NCBI GenBank assembly: GCA_017694555.1
Contig: JADIMS010000055.1
Coordinates: forward strand, 1 to 60,909
Direction: 5' to 3'
Source: Candidatus Avitreponema avistercoris
GTDB lineage: Bacteria; Spirochaetota; Spirochaetia; Treponematales; Treponemataceae
Length of the DNA: 60,909 nucleotides
Shown here: piece by piece, positions 25,984 to 33,537 of the stretch
How the letters are laid out: each line of letters starts with the position of its first letter
Position numbering within the stretch: the stretch's first letter is position 1
Translations under genes and position numbers: made by a program
The notes under the pieces: model-generated
Database searches by the model: none
The model's input: the letters and a program-made list of their open reading frames with translations, nothing else
Told to the model about the DNA's origin: nothing

Positions 25984-27093
25984 ATGGGGAAATTCCTGCG
26001 TTTTTTGAAGGGAAGACCGGTTGCCGCAGTCTCCGCCGGAATCCTTGCCGTGCTGTACATGGTGATGGTGTTCGCGGAATTTTTTGCGCCGTACAGCCGG
26101 ACAACCGCTTTTGAAAAAATGACGTATCATCCGCCGAATGTACGCTTTTCCGGCGGATGGAAAGTGCAGGAAGCCCGCGTCGTCAATCCCGTAAAATGGT
26201 CCTACGCTTTTGTGAAGGAAAGCTACGCAAATGTGGAATTTTTTGTGCGCGGCGAACCGTACCGGCTGTTTGGATTCATTCCGTGCGACGTACATTTATT
26301 CGGGACAAAAGAAGGCGCGCCGCCGGTATTCCTGTTCGGGGCGGATAATCTGGGCAGGGATATTTTTTCGCGTATGGTTTATGGTTCCCGCATTTCGCTG
26401 ACAATCGGATTTGTGGCTACGGCTGTTTCCTTTTTTTTGGCTGTTCTGTTCGGCGGCGTGGCCGGTTATTTCGGCGGGCTTGCGGACTGGTCCATCATGC
26501 GGCTTTCGGAATTTTTTATGCTGATTCCCGGCTTATATCTGATTTTGTTTTTGCGTTCGCTGCTTTCCTCGAACATGGATTCCGGCAGTTCCTATATTGT
26601 GATTACCCTGATTCTTGCGCTGGTCGGATGGCCCGGCTCAGCGCGGACAATCCGCGGTCTGGTGCATGCAGTTAAACGGGAGGAATTTGTCCAAAATGCG
26701 GCTCTGGAAGGCGTACCCTCTCTGGTGGTTATTTTCCGGCATATTATACCGCAGACAGCCAGTCTGATTATTGTCAGTATGGCGCTGGGGATTCCCGGCT
26801 TTATTTTGAGCGAGACAACGCTTTCGTACCTCGGGCTGGGAATCGTTGATCCTGCCGTCAGCTGGGGATCCCTGATTAAACGGGATATTTCCACGCTCAG
26901 CAATTTACGGAATTATCCCTGGCTGCTTTCCCCTGTCTGGCTGTTGCTGGCGGCTACGCTGGCATTCAATTTTCTCGGCGATGCGCTGCGGGACTTTTTT
27001 GACCCGTATCAGGAAGTTTTCCGCCCTTCATTTTTCCGGAGGAAAAAGACAGCGTCTGCCGGCCCGGGGAAGGAGGCCGCGCGTGCACGCTGA
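25984..27093 (+). CDS. oppC: Peptide/nickel-type ABC transporter permease (OppC/DppC type)
   Basis: The 369-residue permease has one N-terminal membrane helix (about residues 12-33), a periplasmic insert of about 75 residues, and then five helices. The block FGADNLGRDIFSRM is the OppC signature, and the EAA loop reads AALEGVPSLVVIFRHIIPQ. I placed the start at the ATG at 25984, the first residues of the homologous region, preceded by -10-like sequences but no SD. The OppC type normally works with an OppB and a binding protein, neither of which is present here. It is followed by oppD and oppF. Confidence 0.9.
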   Translation: MGKFLRFLKGRPVAAVSAGILAVLYMVMVFAEFFAPYSRTTAFEKMTYHPPNVRFSGGWKVQEARVVNPVKWSYAFVKESYANVEFFVRGEPYRLFGFIPCDVHLFGTKEGAPPVFLFGADNLGRDIFSRMVYGSRISLTIGFVATAVSFFLAVLFGGVAGYFGGLADWSIMRLSEFFMLIPGLYLILFLRSLLSSNMDSGSSYIVITLILALVGWPGSARTIRGLVHAVKREEFVQNAALEGVPSLVVIFRHIIPQTASLIIVSMALGIPGFILSETTLSYLGLGIVDPAVSWGSLIKRDISTLSNLRNYPWLLSPVWLLLAATLAFNFLGDALRDFFDPYQEVFRPSFFRRKKTASAGPGKEAARAR

Positions 27094-28102
27094 TTGTCCG
27101 GCTCCTTTGCTCGAAGTTTCGGATCTGCGCGTTTCGTTTCCGGTATTCCGCGGCGGCGTCCGCGCAGACATCCAGGCTGTCCGCGGCATTTCATTTTCGT
27201 TGGAAAAGGGCGGTTCGCTGGCCGTTGTCGGGGAAAGCGGATCCGGCAAAACGGTTTCGGTGTCCGCCATTCCCGGTTTGCTTCCGCCGCGCGCTGTGTG
27301 TTCCGGTTCCGTCCGTCACGAAGGCCGGGAATTGCTCGGGCTGCCGCCGGAAGAGATACGGAAAATCCGGGGACGGAAAATCGGCATGGTGTTTCAGGAA
27401 CCGGGACGCTCTTTTGATCCGCTGCAAAGTATCGGCAGTGCGTTTTGGGAAACCTTCCGCAATTCAGAGCCGGAAATTTCCCGGGCGGATGCAGACGGAA
27501 GGGCAGCCGCGCTGCTTGCGGAAACCGGCCTGCAAAATGCCGGGGAACGGCTGGGGAATTTCCCGCACCAGTTTTCCGGCGGCCAGCTGCAGCGTATCAG
27601 CATCGCCCTTGCGCTTGCGCAGGGTTGCGGGCTTTTGATTGCCGATGAACCGACAACGGCGCTGGACGTGACGATTCAGGCGCAAATCGTGGCGATGATC
27701 CGGCGTTTGCGGGCGCAGCGCGGGCTTTCTGTAATTTTTATCAGCCATGACATCGGGCTGGCTGCCGGTCTTTGCGGCTCGATGCTGGTGCTGTACGGCG
27801 GTCTGGTTATGGAAAGCGGACCGTCTGCGGAAATTCTGGAAAATCCGAAGCATCCCTACACCGAAGCGCTTTTGGCAGCCTCTCCTGTGTTCGGTTCGCA
27901 TTATACGGAATCCCGTCTGGTTCCCATTCCGGGGCGCGTAACCGATCCGGCGTTTCCTGAACCCGGCTGCCCCTTTGCGCCGAGATGCCGCAGCGCTTCC
28001 GCTTCCTGTTCGGCGGAAATCCCGCCCCTGCGTAATATTGCGCCCGGCCGTTTTGTGCGCTGCGTGCGGAATTGCCCGCCGTCCGGGGAGGAGAAGGAAT
28101 GA
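27083..28102 (+). CDS. oppD: Peptide ABC transporter ATPase OppD type
   Basis: The 339-residue ATPase has Walker A GESGSGKT, signature FSGGQLQRISIALAL, Walker B LLIADEPTTALDV and an H-loop ISHD. The C-terminal region CPFAPRCRSASASC is the OppD/F cysteine cluster that can bind an Fe-S centre. The start is GTG at 27083 with AAGGAGG eight bases upstream, and it overlaps oppC by eleven bases. The frame is open further upstream but only inside oppC. It energises the OppC channel together with oppF. Confidence 0.92.
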   Translation: MHADCPAPLLEVSDLRVSFPVFRGGVRADIQAVRGISFSLEKGGSLAVVGESGSGKTVSVSAIPGLLPPRAVCSGSVRHEGRELLGLPPEEIRKIRGRKIGMVFQEPGRSFDPLQSIGSAFWETFRNSEPEISRADADGRAAALLAETGLQNAGERLGNFPHQFSGGQLQRISIALALAQGCGLLIADEPTTALDVTIQAQIVAMIRRLRAQRGLSVIFISHDIGLAAGLCGSMLVLYGGLVMESGPSAEILENPKHPYTEALLAASPVFGSHYTESRLVPIPGRVTDPAFPEPGCPFAPRCRSASASCSAEIPPLRNIAPGRFVRCVRNCPPSGEEKE

Positions 28103-29133
28103 ACGGAAATCCTGCGGATACGCTGCCGGTTTTGGAAGTCAGTCACTTGGAGAAATCTTTTTCCCTGGAAGCGGGGCTTTTTTCCGCTTTCGGAAAATTT
28201 GTACATGCGGTGCGGGACGTTTCGTTTTCTGTCGGCGCAAATTCTTCCCTCGGACTGGTGGGCGAATCCGGCTGCGGCAAAACGACAACCGCGCGTCTTT
28301 TGGTGCGGATGTATACAGCCGGCAGCGGCAGGGTTTTGTTCCGGAGCGGAGGGGAAACGCTGGATGTGTTTTCCCTCAAAGGAGAGGCGCTGAAGGCGTA
28401 CCGCCGGAAAGTAAAATACGTATTCCAGGATCCGGCCCGTTCCCTGAATCCGCGGATGCGTATATTTGACGTGCTGACGGACGGCTGGCGCTGGTCCGGC
28501 TTATGGCCGGGCAAAGAAAAGGCCCGGGAGGCGGCCGCGGCGGTTTTGGAAGAAGCCGGCCTGTCTGCCGGCGACCTGGACCGGCGGCCGGGTGAATTTT
28601 CCGGCGGCCAGCGGCAGCGGATTTCCATCGCGCGGGGATTGCTGATGGAACCCGAGCTTCTCATTTGCGACGAAGTGATTTCTGCACTCGATGTTTCGAT
28701 TCAGGGACAAATCCTGAATCTGCTTTTGGACCTGAAAGAAAAACGCGGATTGTCGTTTTTGTTCATTACGCACGACTTACGGGCCGCCGGATATTTTTGC
28801 GACAGGATCGCCGTGATGTACCGCGGTGAAATTCTGGAAAATGCCCCTGCGCGGGATTTATACCGCACGGCCGTCCACCCGTACACGAAAATGCTTTTTG
28901 CCTCTGCGGCAGGAAAAGAAAACGGAACGGAGGATTTTGTTTTTTCCGGGGAACGCGGGGCGGAGATTCCCGGCGGCGGAAGTGCGCGCTGTCTGTTTGC
29001 GGAGCGCTGTCCGTATGCGGCGGAGCGCTGTTTCCGGGAGAAGCCTGCCCTGCGTGATTTGCCGGCGGAAAGCGCCGCGCAGGCGCACGCTGTCCGCTGC
29101 CATCTTTTCAGTGCGGGGAACGGAATCCGCTGA
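28099..29133 (+). CDS. oppF: Peptide ABC transporter ATPase OppF type
   Basis: The 344-residue ATPase has Walker A GESGCGKTT, signature FSGGQRQRISIARGL and Walker B LLICDEVISALDVS. It also carries the C-terminal cysteine block (LFAERCPYAAERC). Its ATG overlaps the oppD stop (ATGA) and GAAGGA lies just upstream. The C-terminus overlaps the convergent mnmA 3' end by 26 bases. With oppC and oppD it forms an incomplete transporter set. Confidence 0.92.
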   Translation: MNGNPADTLPVLEVSHLEKSFSLEAGLFSAFGKFVHAVRDVSFSVGANSSLGLVGESGCGKTTTARLLVRMYTAGSGRVLFRSGGETLDVFSLKGEALKAYRRKVKYVFQDPARSLNPRMRIFDVLTDGWRWSGLWPGKEKAREAAAAVLEEAGLSAGDLDRRPGEFSGGQRQRISIARGLLMEPELLICDEVISALDVSIQGQILNLLLDLKEKRGLSFLFITHDLRAAGYFCDRIAVMYRGEILENAPARDLYRTAVHPYTKMLFASAAGKENGTEDFVFSGERGAEIPGGGSARCLFAERCPYAAERCFREKPALRDLPAESAAQAHAVRCHLFSAGNGIR

Positions 29134-30178
29134 CCGACGCAATCACGCCGCCGCCGATTACCGTTTCCCCGTCGTAAAATACGGCAGACTGCCCGGTAGT
29201 GATTGCCCGCCGCGCTTCGTCAAATACCACGCGCACCGAACCGTTCCCGGCAGGATAAAGCCGGGCCGGACCGGCTGACTGTGAGTAGCGGATTTTTACC
29301 TGCGCGGGCATACCGTCCGGAATTTCTTCTGCCGAAATCAGATTGACGGATTCTGCGGTCAGGGCGTCTGCATACAAATATTCTTCCCCGCCGACCGTCA
29401 CGGTGTTTGCTTCCGGGTCTTTCGCCGTGACATATACCGGCTTGCCGAAAGCGAGCGCCAGGCCGCGCCTCTGTCCGATTGTGTAGCATGCCATCCCTTT
29501 GTGTTCTCCGGCAATGGTTCCGTCCGGGGTGAGGAATTTGCCGGGACGGATTTCCTCCGGCCGGCGGCTGCGCAAGAAAGCCGCGCAGTCTCCGTCCGGG
29601 ATAAAGCAAATGTCCTGGCTTTCCGGTTTTGCCGCCGCTTTGGTAAAACCGGCTTTTTCTGCAACGGCACGGACTCTGGTTTTTGTCATGCCGCCAAGCG
29701 GGAAAAGAATGCGCGCAAGTTCTTCCTGTTTCAGATTGTACAAAACGTAGCTTTGATCCTTTTTTTTATCTGCGCCCTGCAATAAAAGGATTCTTCCGCC
29801 GCGCTTTGCCGTTCTGGCGTAGTGGCCGGTTGCAACGAACGGGAATCCGTATTCGTCCGCTTTGCGGAAAAGCTCCGGGAATTTGACCGTGCGGTTGCAT
29901 TCCACGCACGGATTCGGCGTCCGTCCGGCAACGTAGGAATTCAAAAACGGTTCGATTACACGGGTGGAGAATTCTTTCCGGAGGTCAAACACAAAATGCC
30001 TGACGCCGAGCGCTGCGCAGACTTCCGCCGCATCCTGTGCGCCGCTTTCCGCGTCCGCGTCATGCAGAAGAAACGTGGCGCCGGCCGGCGCGTATCCCGC
30101 GTCGAGCAGGATTTTTACGGCGGCTGCGCTGTCTACGCCGCCGCTCATACCGACCAGAACTTTTGGTTTGTCTTTCAT
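29108..30178 (-). CDS. mnmA: tRNA 2-thiouridylase MnmA
   Basis: MnmA places sulfur on uridine 34 of Glu, Gln and Lys tRNAs. The 356-residue protein has the PP-loop GMSGGVDSAAA (about residues 10-20), the catalytic Cys in GRTPNPCVECN, and the second catalytic Cys in QDICFI. The C-terminal beta-barrel domain is present and ends FRSPH. I chose the ATG at 30178 because it overlaps the stop of the upstream methyltransferase (ATGA) and starts the PP-loop domain at normal length. The frame upstream of it is a shadow of the methyltransferase gene. Confidence 0.96.
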   Translation of the reverse strand: MKDKPKVLVGMSGGVDSAAAVKILLDAGYAPAGATFLLHDADAESGAQDAAEVCAALGVRHFVFDLRKEFSTRVIEPFLNSYVAGRTPNPCVECNRTVKFPELFRKADEYGFPFVATGHYARTAKRGGRILLLQGADKKKDQSYVLYNLKQEELARILFPLGGMTKTRVRAVAEKAGFTKAAAKPESQDICFIPDGDCAAFLRSRRPEEIRPGKFLTPDGTIAGEHKGMACYTIGQRRGLALAFGKPVYVTAKDPEANTVTVGGEEYLYADALTAESVNLISAEEIPDGMPAQVKIRYSQSAGPARLYPAGNGSVRVVFDEARRAITTGQSAVFYDGETVIGGGVIASVSGFRSPH

Positions 30179-31515
30179 CCGTCCCGCCCCTTTGTTTTTC
30201 TGTCCGGCAAAAGGCGTTCCAAAGCAGGGGAAAGATGCAGGAAATCCCGCATCAATATGTAGCTTTGATATGCTTTTTGTTTTTTTATATCCGGTGTATT
30301 TCCTGAATGCGGATGCTTTACCGCGCGGATCAGGATGTTTTTTGCCGTATGTTCCAAGCCGGTAAATTCCAGCATCTGAACCTGGTATCCGCAGGCACAG
30401 AGAAATTCCGCGCGCAGGCTGTCCGTGAATAAAGACGCTGCCCTTTCGCGCAAAAGGCCGTGCCGGAGAAGCGGCATAAGCTGCGGCGGAACAGTTCCTG
30501 CTGACAGGTTTGCGGTAAGCTGTGCGTCCGCCTCGTGCTGGCAGCACGGCACGGAGAGAATGATTCCGCAGCCGGAACGGACAGCTTTGGCGAGCGCGGC
30601 GTCGGTGGCGGTATCGCAGGCGTGCAGGGCAATCACCATATCGGGCGCTGTATCCGGATGCGCATCTTCCGGAAAGTCTTCGATGCTGCCGTACCGAAAA
30701 TGCAGCGAATCCGTGCAGCCGTATTTTTCCGCCAGTACAGCGCAGGTTTCCATAACGTCCTGTTTTTGATCCACGCCGGTAACGTCCGCAGGGATTCCGC
30801 AGCCGGTCCGTAAAAAATGATGCACTGCGAATGTAAGATAACTTTTCCCGCATCCGAAATCCACGATGCGGAATATACCGTTTTTTTCTGCTGTCCGCCG
30901 GATTGCAGGCAAAAGGTCGCGGATGAATTCCAGAAACCGGTTGATTTGCTTGTATTTGCGGGTCATCGGCGCAGCGGGTTTCCCGTCTGCCGTCAGAATC
31001 CCGAGATCCGTCAGAAACGGGGCGGGGCGTTCCGCGGAGAGAATCCGTTTTTTTTCGCGGTTGCGTTCTTCCGTTCCGCGGCGTTCTTCTGTATCCGTCT
31101 GCCGGTTCCGGGTTTTCAGCAGCGTTACGCGCCCGCGCCGGTTTTTTTTCAGCGATAAAATTTCCCCGCCGGCAAAAAACTCTCCGGCAGCGCACGCCGG
31201 AATCAGTGTTTCTTCCAGCAGACGCGCGAATTCCTGCGGCCGGTAATTCCGGTGCATTGCTTTCCGCCCGGTGATTTCTTCGGTTTGCACCGAAAACTCC
31301 TGCGCTGCGCATGTTTTCCCGCCGCATGCGTTCCGGACAGCGCGGATTTTCCGCAGACGGATCCGGCGCTTTTCCGTGCCGCGTCCGTTTTCCGGCTTGC
31401 AGACCAAAACGCCGTGGGTCCACGGAAAGCGCATGATGGCTTCGGCCGTCCGGTTGTTTTCTGTGGCAGGGTTCTGTTCGGGCGTCATGCTTTTGTCCTT
31501 GTTTCCGCTTTTCAT
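30175..31515 (-). CDS. SAM-dependent methyltransferase-like protein (Methyltransf_32 type)
   Basis: The protein is about 446 residues. The methyltransferase domain starts near residue 205 with RIVDFGCGKSYLTFAVHHFL (SAM-binding motif I), followed by VTGVDQKQDV (motif II region), ALHACDTATDAALA, and SVPCCQHEADAQL. These blocks match the Methyltransf_32 family. The N-terminal 200 residues are Arg-rich and unassigned. Two start codons fit, at 31515 and 31488; AAGGAC before the second makes it slightly better, but I kept the longer one. Target (RNA or protein) is unknown. It is translated just before mnmA with a four-base overlap, which hints at a tRNA or ribosome link. Confidence 0.8.
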   Translation of the reverse strand: MKSGNKDKSMTPEQNPATENNRTAEAIMRFPWTHGVLVCKPENGRGTEKRRIRLRKIRAVRNACGGKTCAAQEFSVQTEEITGRKAMHRNYRPQEFARLLEETLIPACAAGEFFAGGEILSLKKNRRGRVTLLKTRNRQTDTEERRGTEERNREKKRILSAERPAPFLTDLGILTADGKPAAPMTRKYKQINRFLEFIRDLLPAIRRTAEKNGIFRIVDFGCGKSYLTFAVHHFLRTGCGIPADVTGVDQKQDVMETCAVLAEKYGCTDSLHFRYGSIEDFPEDAHPDTAPDMVIALHACDTATDAALAKAVRSGCGIILSVPCCQHEADAQLTANLSAGTVPPQLMPLLRHGLLRERAASLFTDSLRAEFLCACGYQVQMLEFTGLEHTAKNILIRAVKHPHSGNTPDIKKQKAYQSYILMRDFLHLSPALERLLPDRKTKGRDG

Positions 31516-31537
31516 TTTCAGTGGATTGCGCCGGATT

Positions 31538-32296
31538 TTATTGCCAGCGGACTGAGAGGGAAACCGGCTGCGTCAGGCAAAGCAACCGGGCGACCGGAAT
31601 GCGGAAACAAACCTGCCCGCCGTTTGTTTCAACCTGTATGTCCGGCGCGTCCTGAAATCCGGCGCCGGTTTGTATCAGGGCCGTTGCTTCCGTCACGGCC
31701 GCGGGGCATTCCGCCGTCAGCGTGAAAACGGCTTCCCGCATTTCCTGTTCCGCGCGCGGACCGTAAGCGGCGCCGATCAGCGCGGTGTATTCATTTTCGG
31801 AAAGCTGTTCGCCGGTTAAAACCGGAGCCATAAACAAATCGGAATACGCAAAAAGTTCCGCCGGCAGAAGATCCGCAATTTGCCGGACGTTTCCGCGCGT
31901 GAGCCGGATATTGAGCGTTTTTTCCGCCGGACGGAGATCGAAGGCGCGCGCGCCGCCGGTTCCGGTCTGGAACACCGCATGGGATTCCAGCGGGATTTTC
32001 CCGAAGCTGACCGAAAGCCGCAAGCCGTTCCCGTCTGCGCGGATGTCTTCCGGCTGCGGGAATCCGGCGCGTGCAAATCCGTCCGCGATGGTTCCGGCGT
32101 CAAACAGGCTCTGTCCGCCGGCGAGCGTTTGCGCCAGGTTTTCTGCCGACGGCGAAAGCGAGAGCGTGAACCCGCTGTGCGCAAAAGCCGCAGATTCCCC
32201 GCCGTCAATCCGGACGGAGAGGGAAGGGGAGCAGGCGGAAAATGCAAGCAAAACGGGAATCAGGACAGCCGGAAAAAATATACAGGAAAGTTTCAT
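31538..32296 (-). CDS. Predicted lipoprotein of unknown function
   Basis: The 252-residue precursor has a signal peptide (hydrophobic core about residues 4-19) and a lipobox LLAFSAC, with the modified Cys near residue 21. The mature part has alternating hydrophobic residues but no family I recognise. SD AGAGG precedes the ATG at 32296; the frame upstream overlaps the next gene and is not part of it. It lies 38 bases downstream of the NlpC/P60 gene, on the same strand, and the two may work together in the cell envelope. Confidence 0.68.
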   Translation of the reverse strand: MKLSCIFFPAVLIPVLLAFSACSPSLSVRIDGGESAAFAHSGFTLSLSPSAENLAQTLAGGQSLFDAGTIADGFARAGFPQPEDIRADGNGLRLSVSFGKIPLESHAVFQTGTGGARAFDLRPAEKTLNIRLTRGNVRQIADLLPAELFAYSDLFMAPVLTGEQLSENEYTALIGAAYGPRAEQEMREAVFTLTAECPAAVTEATALIQTGAGFQDAPDIQVETNGGQVCFRIPVARLLCLTQPVSLSVRWQ

Positions 32297-32334
32297 ACCA
32301 CCTCTTGCGGAACCTTCTGTTTTGGCAGAAGCAT

Positions 32335-33474
32335 TCAGTTTTCGAATACCAGGGTTAAACCGGAAGCAAGCCGGAAGAATCCGGGGAGTATGCCTTCCCC
32401 GCCGTTTGCCTTCGGGATAACCGACAGCTCCATACTCTGATAAAAGGCGAGGCGCAGCGGCCCGATTTGCCGCGCCCTCGACGTCCACGATACGCCGGCC
32501 AATCCGGGGAAGAATACTTCAGTGGAACCTTCGCCGCCGGAATGCAGGAAAAACTGCGTTCCTGCAAATACGGAAAATCCGCCCGGAATGCCGAGAAACA
32601 GGCACAGCGGAACGGACAGCGTGCCGTGCCGGTTGTCCCAGCTGAAACCTGCCATGACGCCGGGATACACGGTGAGGTTTTTGCACCACGCGGCAGAAGC
32701 GCTGACGGTCAGCCCCCGGACCGGAAAAACGCCGTTGAACCCGAAATCCCACAGCACCGTTCCTTTTGCTTCCAGACGGTATGCGGGCGAAGCGTCTGCC
32801 GCCGGTGCAGGCGCAGCGGCCGGTTCAAGGACAAACGGGCCGTCGGACGGGCCTGTGCTTCCGCCCTGCGTTCCTCCTGCCTGTCCGGCAGCAGGCGCGG
32901 AATAGCGTTCCGGTTCCACCGCGGGAAAAATACGGGCAGAAAAACGGTATGTGCGGTTCCAGTAACTTTCCGACAAATTCGAGACGATGACGCCTGTGCG
33001 CGGGCCGTCGGAAGCCGCATGCACGAATTCGCCGTTCCCCAGATAAATGCCGACGTGCGAAATCCGCCCGGTTGTATTAAAGAAGACCAAATCGCCCGGT
33101 TCCCGTTCACTTTCCGGAATTTTTTCCGCATATTGTTCCAGCGATAAAACCGTCCTCGGCAGCGGAATCCCGGCGCCCTGCAGGCCGGCCTGGCAGACAA
33201 GCCCGGAACAGTCGATCCCCGCTTTTGTGTTGCCGCCGCGGACATACGGCGTACCCTGAAAAGAGAGCGCGGCGCGGATAAAACTTTGCCGTTTCTGCTG
33301 GGATTCTGCGGCGTTCAGGGCAGAAAGATCCGCCTGTGCGCCGGCGGAAAAAAGCATGAATCCGGCAAAAACCAGCGTTGCCGCAAAAAACCGGGCTTTC
33401 CCCGGAAAAAAAAGGAAAAAATTTGCCCGATGCTGCAACTTTTTCCCGTTTTGCGGTGTCAAACTGAACGTCAT
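32335..33474 (-). CDS. NlpC/P60 endopeptidase with C-terminal beta-barrel-like domain
   Basis: The 379-residue protein has a signal peptide (hydrophobic core about residues 29-42, cleavage after AGAQA48). The NlpC/P60 domain spans about 60-185, with catalytic Cys89 in DCSGLV and His140 in SHVGIYLG. A Pro/Ala/Gly-rich linker covers about 186-230. The last 150 residues (about 231-379) have alternating short strands rich in aromatic residues, such as GTVLWDFGFN and SVFAGTQFFLHSG, and end LTLVFEN. This tail looks like an outer-membrane barrel. It would cut peptidoglycan stem peptides from the periplasmic face. The start lacks an SD and follows a -10 TATTAT by seven bases. The barrel call is pattern-based and unproven. 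Confidence 0.8.
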   Translation of the reverse strand: MTFSLTPQNGKKLQHRANFFLFFPGKARFFAATLVFAGFMLFSAGAQADLSALNAAESQQKRQSFIRAALSFQGTPYVRGGNTKAGIDCSGLVCQAGLQGAGIPLPRTVLSLEQYAEKIPESEREPGDLVFFNTTGRISHVGIYLGNGEFVHAASDGPRTGVIVSNLSESYWNRTYRFSARIFPAVEPERYSAPAAGQAGGTQGGSTGPSDGPFVLEPAAAPAPAADASPAYRLEAKGTVLWDFGFNGVFPVRGLTVSASAAWCKNLTVYPGVMAGFSWDNRHGTLSVPLCLFLGIPGGFSVFAGTQFFLHSGGEGSTEVFFPGLAGVSWTSRARQIGPLRLAFYQSMELSVIPKANGGEGILPGFFRLASGLTLVFEN

Positions 33475-33481
33475 ACTTTCA

Positions 33482-33522
33482 ATAATAACAGGAAAATTCT
33501 GAAAAGTCAGGCATTTTCCTGT
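33482..33522. promoter_or_regulatory. Divergent nlpC/fadD control region with 10-base inverted repeat
   Basis: On the minus strand TATTAT (33482-33487), preceded by TGT, is an extended -10 seven bases before the NlpC start. Next to it ACAGGAAAAT (33488-33497) and ATTTTCCTGT (33513-33522) are perfect inverted arms with a 15-base spacer. The repeat sits between the divergent NlpC and acyl-CoA ligase genes, so one regulator could control both. Confidence 0.6.
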
Positions 33523-33537
33523 GGCGGGAGAATAAAA

